A stretch of DNA of 64,000 nt from Algoriphagus kandeliae (GTDB lineage: Bacteria > Bacteroidota > Bacteroidia > Cytophagales > Cyclobacteriaceae). Of the stretch, positions 8,494 through 17,220 are shown piece after piece. Within the stretch, counting starts at the first letter, position 1. Every line of letters starts with the position of its first letter. The stretch lies in assembly GCF_004571135.1 (NCBI RefSeq), contig NZ_SPSB01000002.1, forward strand, positions 372,001 to 436,000, written 5' to 3'. Position numbers and translations under genes: made by a program. The notes under the pieces were generated by a model, which saw nothing but the letters and a program-made list of their open reading frames with translations, did no database searches and was not told where the DNA came from.

Positions 8494-11190
8494 TTGTCAA
8501 ACAAGCAGGATCAAAACAGAAGAATTACCTTGGAAATCCTTCATTCTCTCATCAGTAAGCCGAAATTAACAGGGAAAGAGTTTCTTAGGGAGCGATTAAT
8601 TGAAAGGCTTTCTTCAGGATGCGAGAGAAAGCTTCTTTACATATCTGCGGGACCTGGATTTGGGAAAAGTGTCTTGGTTAGCCAATGGATTGACCACAAA
8701 AAGTCAAAGTATATTTGGATTTCCTCAGATAAGATTCTAAACAATCCAAGTGTTTTTGCCCAATATATTTTTTATGCATTAAAAAAATTGGACTTGACCT
8801 TTACTTTAGGGTCTTGGGAGATATTTTGTCAAAATCTGGAAGATAACCCCAGCTTTTCTCTTTCAATCCTAGTAGATTTATTTGAAGAAATAAATGAACC
8901 AATAATTTTAGTCATAGATGATTTCCATCTTCTGACCCATCCTTTTTTCGACCGGCTTTTTGTACAGTTTTCCAGTTTTCCATCAGAGAATTTAAAACTT
9001 TGCCTTATCACTAGGAAAGATACCCTAAGTAATCTTAATCAATTGAGAATAGGTGATTCAATTTGTGAGGTTAGGGCAGATGATCTTTGTTTGGATGAAA
9101 TTGAAATCGCTCTGTATTCTACTGAAGTTCATGAGGTAGAACTTAATGAAAAGGAGTTAGAATTCATCCAGAAAATTACTGAAGGATGGCTTTTGGGAAT
9201 CAATCAATATTTATTTCTGTGTAAGAAAAACTCTCTAGTTAATATTGATCTAACGAAGTTTAATCTTCTTAATTTAGAAAAGATCTTCTTGGAAGAGTTA
9301 CTAGAGATTTCCCCTCCTTCAATAATTAAGACATTAAGAATATCGAGTCTGTTTGACAGGTTTTCGGAATCATTGCTTCAAGAAGTAATCAATGGTTCGG
9401 AGGACGAGCTAGGTTTTCCAATTCCCTGCCAATACATACAAAAATTAAAGGAGAATAATTTTTTTCTAATTCAGCTTGATTCTGAACAGACCTGGTTCAG
9501 GTTTCATCACCTTTTTCAAGCCGCCCTAGTTAAGTATACTAATACTTTAGAATTTGAATTAGAGAGGGAATCTTTCTTGAAAAGAGGAAGTAATTGGTTT
9601 TTGAAACATGGATTCTTCGAAGATGCGATATTAAACGCATTGAAAACTCAAAATGAAGAATTTGCCATATCCCAATTATCAAAAATTAAATATCAGTTAC
9701 TGAATACGGATCAATATTTCCGTTTGAAGCAAATTGTATCGAATTTTCCACTCGAATCACAAGAGAGACAACCGGAGCTCTTAATTACCAAAGCCATAAT
9801 TCTTGAAAATGAGGCTAAACATGAAGCTCTTTTTCAGCAACTCAGGTATATAGAGGAGCAGGTAGATTTTAAGGTGGTTGATAAGCAAATCAAAGCCGAA
9901 TTTTTGATTTTTAAAGGCATGGGCAGCTATTTTATCGGCAATTTTGATCTGGCCCTGAAGCTTTTAAACGAAGGGATTGAATTGAATAAACCTAAAGCAG
10001 AGTCGATCTGCACCTTTGCAAATGCATATAAGGTTTTTAGTCTTAATGCTTTGGGAAGATATACAGAAGCAATCAGGTTTCTTGATAGACATCTTGATTC
10101 TTTATTTCCAAATCAAACACAAAGTATTGTCAGAACGCACGTTGCCAAAGCATTATTATTAAGTATCAGAGGGGATTTTAATAATTTGGAGCCTCTTACA
10201 AATCGAATTCTGAAAATAAGCAGGGAATTCAATTATTATGAAAGTCAAGGTTTTGCCTTGTATTTTCTTGCCGATATATACTACAGACAATATAGATTTG
10301 AGTATTTAAGTCAAATTTTTGAAGATGCTTATGAAAAAAGGTATTTAATTCGATCTGTTTGGTTTTTAAAATTATGGGCCATTAAGGCATTTTATTTTTT
10401 GCGAATTGGAAATCAAAAAGAGTTAGATCGAACTATACAAGAAATCAATCAATTTAGCGATGCCAGTAATTCCAGTAATTTAAAACACCTAGCGGAAGCT
10501 TTGATTCTTGAGATTAACCTTCAAAATGGGAAAAGTTTTTTTGCAAATTCTTCGTTTGCAAATGTTGACTTTGAACTTTACCCACCCATGTTTTATCATT
10601 ACTTCACTCAGAATACCCTTTTGAGACTATTGTTAGAGCGCGATGATGAACAATCACAGAATTCATTTGAGGATAAAATTCTTAGCCTAGAGGGTTATGC
10701 TACCCAAATATCGCACGCCGGAGCCTTAGCTAGAATTAACATTCTTCATGCGCTAAAATCCTACAGGAAAGGTGAAATGACCAAATCAGAGGAATATATT
10801 CTAAAAGCTATTTCCATTTCTGAAAAAGCGAATGATTATATGGTCTTTTCGGAATATGGGATAGAGTTATACCATTTACTCAATGAAATTACCCCAACGA
10901 AAAAATCGAGAATTTTTATTGATAGGTTAAGACAAATCCTTAAAACCTTATTTCAGCGAGAAATTAAGCTGAATTCAAAATTTCAAACGGATCCAATTTT
11001 AAATCAACGTGATATAAAGATTTTATCCTTGGTCGCTGAAGGATATAGTAATTCAGAAATTGCTGATCAAATGAATCTATCTCTGAATTCAATAAAAAAA
11101 TACCTTTCCAATATATTTTTAATCCTTGAGGTGAAAAATCGTACCAGCGCAATTCTAAAAGCTAGGGATTTGGGCATTTTTAAAAGTTGA
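8494..11190 (+). CDS. MalT-like LuxR-family regulator with STAND ATPase
   Basis: 898 residues. An N-terminal NTPase has Walker A GPGFGKS at about 53-59 and a Walker B-like segment LVIDDFHLL at about 137-145. A winged-helix region and a long helical-repeat (TPR/MalT-type) sensor region follow (about 370-820). A LuxR HTH is at about 836-898 (LNQRDIKILSLVAEGYSNSEIAD...). MalT-type proteins bind ATP and an inducer, oligomerise and activate sugar or amino-acid catabolic genes. The start is TTG; an in-frame TGA lies 15 bases upstream and no ATG intervenes. The coding sequence is clearly more AT-rich than the hydrolase genes that follow in the same direction, so the parts of the island may differ in origin. 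Its inducer is unknown; the adjacent hydrolases are the obvious candidate targets. Confidence 0.88.
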   Translation: MSNKQDQNRRITLEILHSLISKPKLTGKEFLRERLIERLSSGCERKLLYISAGPGFGKSVLVSQWIDHKKSKYIWISSDKILNNPSVFAQYIFYALKKLDLTFTLGSWEIFCQNLEDNPSFSLSILVDLFEEINEPIILVIDDFHLLTHPFFDRLFVQFSSFPSENLKLCLITRKDTLSNLNQLRIGDSICEVRADDLCLDEIEIALYSTEVHEVELNEKELEFIQKITEGWLLGINQYLFLCKKNSLVNIDLTKFNLLNLEKIFLEELLEISPPSIIKTLRISSLFDRFSESLLQEVINGSEDELGFPIPCQYIQKLKENNFFLIQLDSEQTWFRFHHLFQAALVKYTNTLEFELERESFLKRGSNWFLKHGFFEDAILNALKTQNEEFAISQLSKIKYQLLNTDQYFRLKQIVSNFPLESQERQPELLITKAIILENEAKHEALFQQLRYIEEQVDFKVVDKQIKAEFLIFKGMGSYFIGNFDLALKLLNEGIELNKPKAESICTFANAYKVFSLNALGRYTEAIRFLDRHLDSLFPNQTQSIVRTHVAKALLLSIRGDFNNLEPLTNRILKISREFNYYESQGFALYFLADIYYRQYRFEYLSQIFEDAYEKRYLIRSVWFLKLWAIKAFYFLRIGNQKELDRTIQEINQFSDASNSSNLKHLAEALILEINLQNGKSFFANSSFANVDFELYPPMFYHYFTQNTLLRLLLERDDEQSQNSFEDKILSLEGYATQISHAGALARINILHALKSYRKGEMTKSEEYILKAISISEKANDYMVFSEYGIELYHLLNEITPTKKSRIFIDRLRQILKTLFQREIKLNSKFQTDPILNQRDIKILSLVAEGYSNSEIADQMNLSLNSIKKYLSNIFLILEVKNRTSAILKARDLGIFKS

Positions 11191-11236
11191 AACTTCTCTA
11201 TCCTCTTTTGAGATATCTACTTTAGTGTATTGTTTG

Positions 11237-11287
11237 ACTGTTTATATGCAAATACCTTACATACAATGTATGTATCATATAAACAGT
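11237..11287. promoter_or_regulatory. 51-bp nested palindrome before the first amidohydrolase
   Basis: Outer arms are perfect 12-mers, ACTGTTTATATG (11237-11248) and CATATAAACAGT (11276-11287). Inside them lies a second palindrome with 7-base arms, TACATAC-AAT-GTATGTA (11258-11274). The structure ends seven bases before the ATG at 11295. It could be an operator, for example for the adjacent LuxR-type regulator, or an RNA hairpin covering the translation start. No T-run follows, so it is not an intrinsic terminator. Confidence 0.75.
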
Positions 11288-11294
11288 AATTGTG

Positions 11295-12839
11295 ATGAAT
11301 TTCTTAAGATTTTCCTTGGTATTTGCTTCATTTTTCTTGATTTCGGAGGCATCCATTGGACAAGAGTTCGATATTGTTATTAAAAATGGTAGAGTAATCG
11401 ATCCCGAATCTGGACTAGATGCTGTGCGAAATGTGGGGGTCAATGGAGGAACCATTGCTATAATTACTCAGCAAGACATTTCTGGCAAAGAAACTATCGA
11501 TGCTTCTGGAAAAGTAGTTTCTCCAGGGTTTATAGATCTTCATGCTCACGGACAAAATATAGGGGATTACCGAATGCAGGCTATGCAAGGGGTAACCACA
11601 ATGCTAGAGCTTGAGTCGGGAATACTTCCTGTAGCTGGCTGGTATGAGGCTCAGGCAAAGAAAAATCTACCGTTGAATTATGGGGCGGCAGCAGGCTGGA
11701 CCTATGCAAGGATCGCGACATTCTCTGATACGGAGCCTGAACCCACGGTGGCCTACTTTCAAGATGCTCAAAAAGATTCGGAGTGGAAGATGAACCTAGC
11801 CTCACCTGATCAGATGGATCAAATCCTCAATTATGTTCAGCAAGGGTTGGATGAGGGAGGTTTAGGCATTGGAATCAATGCTGGATATGCTCCAGGATAT
11901 GGATCCAAGGAATATTATGCGCTGGCAGAAATGGCTGCCAAAAATGGAGTCGCTACCTACACGCATGTGCGCTACGCCAGTAATATGGAGCCAAAAAGTT
12001 CATTTGAAGCTGTGAAAGAACTTATCGCCAATGCCGCCATTACAGGTGCGCATATGCATATATGCCATATAAACAGCACTTCCCTCAAAGACATAGATGC
12101 TACCATGGAACTCATTCACAATGCCTTTGAACAGGATATTAATATTACTGTGGGAGCCTATCCCTATGGGGCTGCTAGCACCGTGATAGGGGCCGCTATG
12201 TTTTCAGGGGATGGCTGGCAGGAACGTATGGGAAGTACAGCCAATAATTTTCAATTGGGTACGGAACGAATGACTGAAGAACAGGTGGAGGATTATCAAA
12301 AGAATAAGCCTGGGACTTTTATTACCTGGCACTTCCTCGATGAGAGCAATCCTGAAGATTTGGCTTTGTTGGATAAATCAGTTTTGGATCCGAGAGTAGT
12401 GATCGAGTCTGATGAGATGTTCTGGATGTTTTTTGATGATCAAGGTGAAGTGGAAAATTATGAAGGGGATGCATGGCCTTTACCAGAAGGTTCCTTTAGT
12501 CACCCAAGGTCAAATGGTACGTTTGCCAAGATTCTGCGGTCCTATGTCAGGGAAAGAAACCTGATGACCTTAGGTGAAGCCATCCGAAAAATCTCCTTAA
12601 TGCCAGCCCAGACCCTGGAAGATTTTGTTCCCCAAATGAAGAAAAAGGGCCGGCTTCAGGAAGGGATGGATGCAGATATTGTGGTATTTGATCCTAATAC
12701 CATAGCCGATATGGGTACTTATGAGAAGCCAAATCAACCTGCTATAGGAGTGCAATCATTATTGGTAAATGGGCAATTGGTAATAGTAGATGGTCAGCTG
12801 AAAATTGATGTTGCTGCCGGAAAACCGATTAGAAGATAG
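11295..12839 (+). CDS. Exported amidohydrolase, N-acyl-D-amino-acid deacylase-like (first of three)
   Basis: 514 residues from the ATG at 11295 (a GTG three bases upstream is possible). A Sec signal ends near SIGQ, so the enzyme should be periplasmic. The amidohydrolase barrel shows HxH in GFIDLHAHG (about residue 83), His in ATYTHVRY, His in GAHMHICHIN and Asp in VVIESDEMF. The D-aminoacylase metal ligand Cys after GVTT is absent; GVTT is followed by MLELESG. The small beta domain is present at both ends (FDIVIKNGRVIDPE and GMDADIVVFDPN). The family removes acyl groups from N-acyl-D-amino acids or opens related amides with one or two zinc ions. About 45% of positions look shared with the next two genes. 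The substrate is not deducible. Confidence 0.85.
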   Translation: MNFLRFSLVFASFFLISEASIGQEFDIVIKNGRVIDPESGLDAVRNVGVNGGTIAIITQQDISGKETIDASGKVVSPGFIDLHAHGQNIGDYRMQAMQGVTTMLELESGILPVAGWYEAQAKKNLPLNYGAAAGWTYARIATFSDTEPEPTVAYFQDAQKDSEWKMNLASPDQMDQILNYVQQGLDEGGLGIGINAGYAPGYGSKEYYALAEMAAKNGVATYTHVRYASNMEPKSSFEAVKELIANAAITGAHMHICHINSTSLKDIDATMELIHNAFEQDINITVGAYPYGAASTVIGAAMFSGDGWQERMGSTANNFQLGTERMTEEQVEDYQKNKPGTFITWHFLDESNPEDLALLDKSVLDPRVVIESDEMFWMFFDDQGEVENYEGDAWPLPEGSFSHPRSNGTFAKILRSYVRERNLMTLGEAIRKISLMPAQTLEDFVPQMKKKGRLQEGMDADIVVFDPNTIADMGTYEKPNQPAIGVQSLLVNGQLVIVDGQLKIDVAAGKPIRR

Positions 12840-12906
12840 GTTGTATAGAGCCAATACTCTAAATACCTCAAGTTAATTCTTAAAACCCCAGCTTAAACAA
12901 ATTAAT

Positions 12907-14562
12907 ATGAAGAAGGCAATTCAATATTTTATCATTACAGTTTTTGTGGCTATAACTTCAAGTTGTGGCGATGAAACTACGGTAAGTAAGGCTAACCGGC
13001 CCTCAGCATCTACAGAATTCGACATTGTAATCCTGAATGGTCGTGTAATGGATCCTGAAACAAATTTCGATGGAATCCGGAATGTGGGAATCCTAGATGG
13101 TAGGATCGCATTGATCACAGAGGAAGAAATCTCTGGCAAAGAAACCATAGATGCAACAGATCAAGTCGTGGCTCCAGGGTTCATTGATACCCATTTCCAC
13201 TGGCAGAGATTGCTTGGTTACAAAATTGGAATTCGGGACGGATTGACCTCCAACTTGGACATTGAGTTGGGTTGTGTCGGCACAAAGATAGATCAATGGT
13301 ATGCAGACAGGGAAGGTAAGTCTCCAGCCAACTATGGTACAGGTTCAAGTCATGAATTGGCTCGAGCGGCAGTGCTAGATGGCACAGACCCCTATGGCGA
13401 TATAGATGCATTCCGTACCCGTGCATTAGCACAGGGATGGGCCCTGACCAAGCCAACACTCGAACAGGGTAATCAAATCCTGCAGATTATGGACAAGGGG
13501 TTGCAGCAAGGTGCTTTAGGCATATCGAGTACGCTCGGCTACATGAGAGAGGGCATCAGTTCACGCGAGGTTTTTGAAGCTCAAAAAGTTGCAGCTCGAT
13601 ATGGAAGAGCCTATCAAGGACACACTAGATACACACCAGATAATGATGTTGGCGAGGCCAATGGCGCACAGGAACTTATCGCCAATGCTCTGGCACTTGA
13701 CGCTCCGGTTGTAATTTCTCATTTCAACAATCCTGGTTGGAGACTTGTACATGAGCTAATCACACGGTTAAGAGAGCAAGGTCATAACGTTTGGGGTGAA
13801 ATTTATCCTTATGCAGCCGGATCTACCACTCTCAATGCCGTATTCCTGCAACCAGAGAACTGGATTGACCGATTGGGACATAAGTACGAGAACACACTAC
13901 AGGATGTAGAAACTGGAGAGTTCTACACACGTGAGACCTATGCTAAGGCAGTAAAAGAGACACCGACCAAGGAAATTCTATTATGGAAGATGCCCCCAGA
14001 AGATGCTGTAGAATGGATTAAACTCAAAGGTACTACTATGGCAAGTGATGGGATGGCACCGATGAATGTCCTAACATCACCGTGGGATACGCCTTGGGAG
14101 GAGTTCGGCAATATGCACCCTCGTGGTGCGGGAGCTCGTGCCTTTACATTAAGACTGGCACGTGAGCATGACGTTCCCTTGATGCAAGTCCTTTCAATAC
14201 TTAGCTATAACGCGGCCAAATACCTTGGTGATACCGGATTAAAGGCGATGCAGGAACGCGGTCGATTGCAGGAGGGCATGGTGGCCGACATCGTAGTCTT
14301 CGATCCGATGACTGTGACTGACAACGCAACCTTTTTGAACGGTTCAATTCCTTCGACCGGGTTCAAATCGGTGATAGTCAATGGGGTCCAGGTAGTAATC
14401 GATGACAAAGCAATCGAGGTCTATCCGGGACAACCTATCCGCTATGAGCCAGAAGATAAACCTCGTTTCGAACAGGTAAGTCTTGAAGCTTGGGAGGCTA
14501 TTTATAATACATCCATTGAGATTCCGGGGAGCGAGTGTATTCCTGTGCCTTGGGAGAAATAA
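12907..14562 (+). CDS. Amidohydrolase lipoprotein, N-acyl-D-amino-acid deacylase-like (second of three)
   Basis: 551 residues, with a lipoprotein signal ending ITSSC (Cys about 20), so anchored in the envelope. Metal-site pieces: H96/H98 in GFIDTHFHW, His in YQGHTRY, His in VVISHFN and Asp in TMASDGMAP. The segment after GLTS reads NLDIELGC, so the usual ligand position is Leu and a Glu precedes it. The N-terminus is nearly identical in pattern to the third gene (FDIVILNGRVMDPETNFDG). The coding sequence looks more GC-rich and uses different codons than its two neighbours, despite similar protein sequence, suggesting a separate history. It follows the first hydrolase gene by 67 bases in the same direction. 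Confidence 0.85.
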   Translation: MKKAIQYFIITVFVAITSSCGDETTVSKANRPSASTEFDIVILNGRVMDPETNFDGIRNVGILDGRIALITEEEISGKETIDATDQVVAPGFIDTHFHWQRLLGYKIGIRDGLTSNLDIELGCVGTKIDQWYADREGKSPANYGTGSSHELARAAVLDGTDPYGDIDAFRTRALAQGWALTKPTLEQGNQILQIMDKGLQQGALGISSTLGYMREGISSREVFEAQKVAARYGRAYQGHTRYTPDNDVGEANGAQELIANALALDAPVVISHFNNPGWRLVHELITRLREQGHNVWGEIYPYAAGSTTLNAVFLQPENWIDRLGHKYENTLQDVETGEFYTRETYAKAVKETPTKEILLWKMPPEDAVEWIKLKGTTMASDGMAPMNVLTSPWDTPWEEFGNMHPRGAGARAFTLRLAREHDVPLMQVLSILSYNAAKYLGDTGLKAMQERGRLQEGMVADIVVFDPMTVTDNATFLNGSIPSTGFKSVIVNGVQVVIDDKAIEVYPGQPIRYEPEDKPRFEQVSLEAWEAIYNTSIEIPGSECIPVPWEK

Positions 14563-14601
14563 CGTAGTTCATTTTTAAAAATTCATAAGCAATTACCTCA
14601 A

Positions 14602-16326
14602 ATGAAAAATTCAAAAATTATTTCCCTGTTTTTTACTTTACTTATACTCACTTGTATTAAGAATGTAAAAGCGGATCAATCTAGTTTTAAGCCACTACCG
14701 GTTTCAACTGAATTCGACTTGGTGATTTTAAATGGCCGAGTTATGGATCCTGAAACCAATTTTGATGGTATTCGAAACGTTGGAATCAAGGACGGCATAA
14801 TTGCTTTAATCACTGAAGATAAAATTTCAGGTAAAGAAGTAATTGACGCCACCGGTCATGTAGTAGCTCCTGGATTCATTGATACCCATTACCATGCGGT
14901 AGATGAATTTGCTACCAAAATGGCCTTGAGAGACGGTGTGACCACCGGTATGGACCTTGAACTTGGAGCTATAAATGTTGGAGCCTGGTACGACAAAAAG
15001 GCCAAAACTGGATGGCAAGTCAACTATGGAACAACTTCTGGCTTGAATCTTATCCGAATGATGGTTCATGATTCTGAGGTTGAATTCAATGAGCCTGTTG
15101 ATTTTTCCATAACGCCGCCATACATAGCTGCTGCTGCTAAAGATGGCGTTCCCGGATGGTCTATTACAAAATCTTCGATTGATGAAATGAACCAGATTAT
15201 GCAAATTCTGGATGAAGATTTGAGGCAGGGAGCATTAGGAGTTGGTGTTGGTGCTGCTTATATGGCTCGCGGCTTAACCAGTTATGAGCTTTACCTGGCT
15301 CAAAAAACAGCGGCAAACTACAATCGCTTAACCTCTGTTCATACCCGGTATCATCTTATAAATGATACACCCACTGAAGCACCTATTTCTTTTGATGAGG
15401 TATTTACAAACGCGATGCTTCTTGAAGCCCCATTATTAATGGCACATGACAATGATTATGGATGGTGGGAAATTGAGGAAAAACTGCAAATGGCCCGTGA
15501 AAAGGGCTTAAACATGTGGTCTGAATACTATCCGTATACAGCAGGTTCTACCCCGGTAAGTGCCGATTTTTTACGACCTGCAGAATGGAAGGATAAATAT
15601 GGCTATACCTATGAAACCACACTTTATGATCCTATTGCTGACAGCTTCCTTAATGACGAAAGCTACGCTGATTTGATTCAAAATAATGCTGGTAGGTCTG
15701 TAGTAGTGTTTTTTCCTTACCGCGAAAAATGGCTGCCGTATTGGCTCACAGTGCCGCATATGACCTTAGCAAGCGACGCGATGGCTGGCGTTGGAGATGA
15801 TGGAGAATTGCTACCATGGGATGCAGATTGGTCGGAATATAGAGGTCATCCAAGAACATCGGGCACCCGAGGAGCTACCTTTAGGTTGGCGAGGGAAAAT
15901 GGTGTGCCTCTAATGTTTACCATTTCCCAAGCTAGTTACTGGGTAGCAAAGCACCTCGGGGATGCTGGGATTGAAGCGATGAAAATTCGAGGCAGAATGC
16001 AAGTTGGAATGGCTGCAGACATAACAATTTTTAATCCTGAGACGATTACAGACAACTCGGGCTTTAAGGTTGGTACTCATGGTATACCTACAACAGGAAT
16101 TCCATATGTAATAGTAAATGGGACAATGGTAGTGAAGGACAACGAAGTTCTTCCTGTAAAACCCGGTAAAGAAGTTCGTTTTCCAGTTGAGGAAAAAGGC
16201 CGTTACAAGCCCATTGACCTTAATGGATGGCTGAATGAACATACCATTGGCCTGGATCCTGAATTATCGAAAATCCATACCGATGATGATTCAGGTGCAG
16301 GTAAATCTTTAGATGGAAAGAATTGA
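14602..16326 (+). CDS. Exported amidohydrolase, N-acyl-D-amino-acid deacylase-like (third of three)
   Basis: 574 residues with an N-terminal signal; cleavage after VKA is likely, and the LTC sequence is a poor lipobox. H96/H98 in GFIDTHYHA, His in TSVHTRYH, His in LLMAHDND and Asp in TLASDAMAG are kept. GVTT is followed by GMDLELGA, again with Glu in place of the family's Asn and no Cys. A C-terminal extension of about 40 residues (rich in D, S and G) is not seen in the first gene. It lies 39 bases after the second hydrolase gene, so all three are probably one transcription unit. Similar N-termini with different active-site surroundings suggest related but distinct substrates. Confidence 0.85.
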   Translation: MKNSKIISLFFTLLILTCIKNVKADQSSFKPLPVSTEFDLVILNGRVMDPETNFDGIRNVGIKDGIIALITEDKISGKEVIDATGHVVAPGFIDTHYHAVDEFATKMALRDGVTTGMDLELGAINVGAWYDKKAKTGWQVNYGTTSGLNLIRMMVHDSEVEFNEPVDFSITPPYIAAAAKDGVPGWSITKSSIDEMNQIMQILDEDLRQGALGVGVGAAYMARGLTSYELYLAQKTAANYNRLTSVHTRYHLINDTPTEAPISFDEVFTNAMLLEAPLLMAHDNDYGWWEIEEKLQMAREKGLNMWSEYYPYTAGSTPVSADFLRPAEWKDKYGYTYETTLYDPIADSFLNDESYADLIQNNAGRSVVVFFPYREKWLPYWLTVPHMTLASDAMAGVGDDGELLPWDADWSEYRGHPRTSGTRGATFRLARENGVPLMFTISQASYWVAKHLGDAGIEAMKIRGRMQVGMAADITIFNPETITDNSGFKVGTHGIPTTGIPYVIVNGTMVVKDNEVLPVKPGKEVRFPVEEKGRYKPIDLNGWLNEHTIGLDPELSKIHTDDDSGAGKSLDGKN

Positions 16327-16653
16327 GATAGTAATATCATTTAGGAATCATTTTCAATTGTAGTAAGAGACTAATATAATATTGAAATGAACCCAAAATT
16401 GGTTGCCAAATTATCGGGCAACCAAGATGGGACTAGAATCACAATTCTGAAAAGGAAAACCGTTTGACTTTTCCTATCGGGTTAAGGCAAAAGAACGAAG
16501 CGAAATTGGAAAATTACTTACCAAGGTAAGCCCTCAATACCTGGCCTTATTAGCTTCTTATGATGCATTTTGACCTATCATCAATTTAGGTTTCTGAAAG
16601 TATCTGTTATCAAATTGACTTAAAATAAAATCGGACTATTTAACAAATTAATT
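16327..16653. other. Gap after the hydrolases with possible coding relic
   Basis: A hairpin GGTTGCC / GGCAACC is present at 16401-16423 without a T-run. A 26-codon frame starts at 16387, and the adjoining frame (about 16453-16572) reads PFDFSYRVKAKERSEIGKLL and on to YLALLASYDAF. Together they look like a small protein broken by a frameshift, but I recognise no family. No terminator is evident after the third hydrolase gene. Confidence 0.35.
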
Positions 16654-17181
16654 ATGAAGCAAAAATCGAAATATTGGTGGGTAATTCTTTTGAGAGGAAT
16701 ACTATTCCTTTTATTGGCCTTTTATGTGTTTTCAAATCCAATTGATTCCTTGGTAGGCTTAGCCATTTACATTGGAATAAGTTTAATGATAAGTGGGGTT
16801 TTACTCATTTTCACCTCCTTGGCCTCAAAAAATATAAATGGAGATTGGGGATGGCAATTAGCAGAGGGAGTTTTTGATATTTTATTTTCTCTGGTTCTAT
16901 TATCCAGTCCGGGGATAACAGCGGCAACTCTGCCGTTTGTTGTAGGTATTTGGGTGATGGTTTATGGAATAATTCTTTTTGTTGGGTCATTTCAAAGTAA
17001 ATCCTCAGGAGGGGAGTTTTCATGGGTTAATCTTTTTGGGGGAGTCCTTACAGTAATTGTAGGGTATTTAATAACCAATAATTTATTGGTTGGAGCTTTA
17101 GCACTAACCTATTGGATTGGATTCGGATTTTTAATTTCAGGTATTCTCAACTTGAATATTGGATTGAAACTGAAGAGTTAG
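16654..17181 (+). CDS. HdeD-like (DUF308) membrane protein
   Basis: 175 residues, with six hydrophobic segments in three repeated pairs, beginning after MKQKSKYWWVILLRGILF. The W-LRGI start and LxGIWxMxYGI pattern are typical of the HdeD/DUF308 acid-stress membrane family. E. coli HdeD is linked to acid tolerance at high cell density; the molecular function is unknown. It follows the hydrolase cluster in the same direction and precedes the DcaP-like porin gene by 39 bases, so it may belong to the same module. Confidence 0.8.
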   Translation: MKQKSKYWWVILLRGILFLLLAFYVFSNPIDSLVGLAIYIGISLMISGVLLIFTSLASKNINGDWGWQLAEGVFDILFSLVLLSSPGITAATLPFVVGIWVMVYGIILFVGSFQSKSSGGEFSWVNLFGGVLTVIVGYLITNNLLVGALALTYWIGFGFLISGILNLNIGLKLKS

Positions 17182-17220
17182 AAGCCAACAATTCCACCTC
17201 ATTCTATATCCATATTATTC

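Noticed and set aside
12066..12076. CATATAAACAG inside the first hydrolase gene, identical to one arm of the upstream palindrome
   Set aside because: It encodes conserved residues around the metal-site His, has no opposing arm, and is most simply chance.
16401..16423. GGTTGCC / GGCAACC hairpin as terminator of the hydrolase run
   Set aside because: No T-run follows on either strand.
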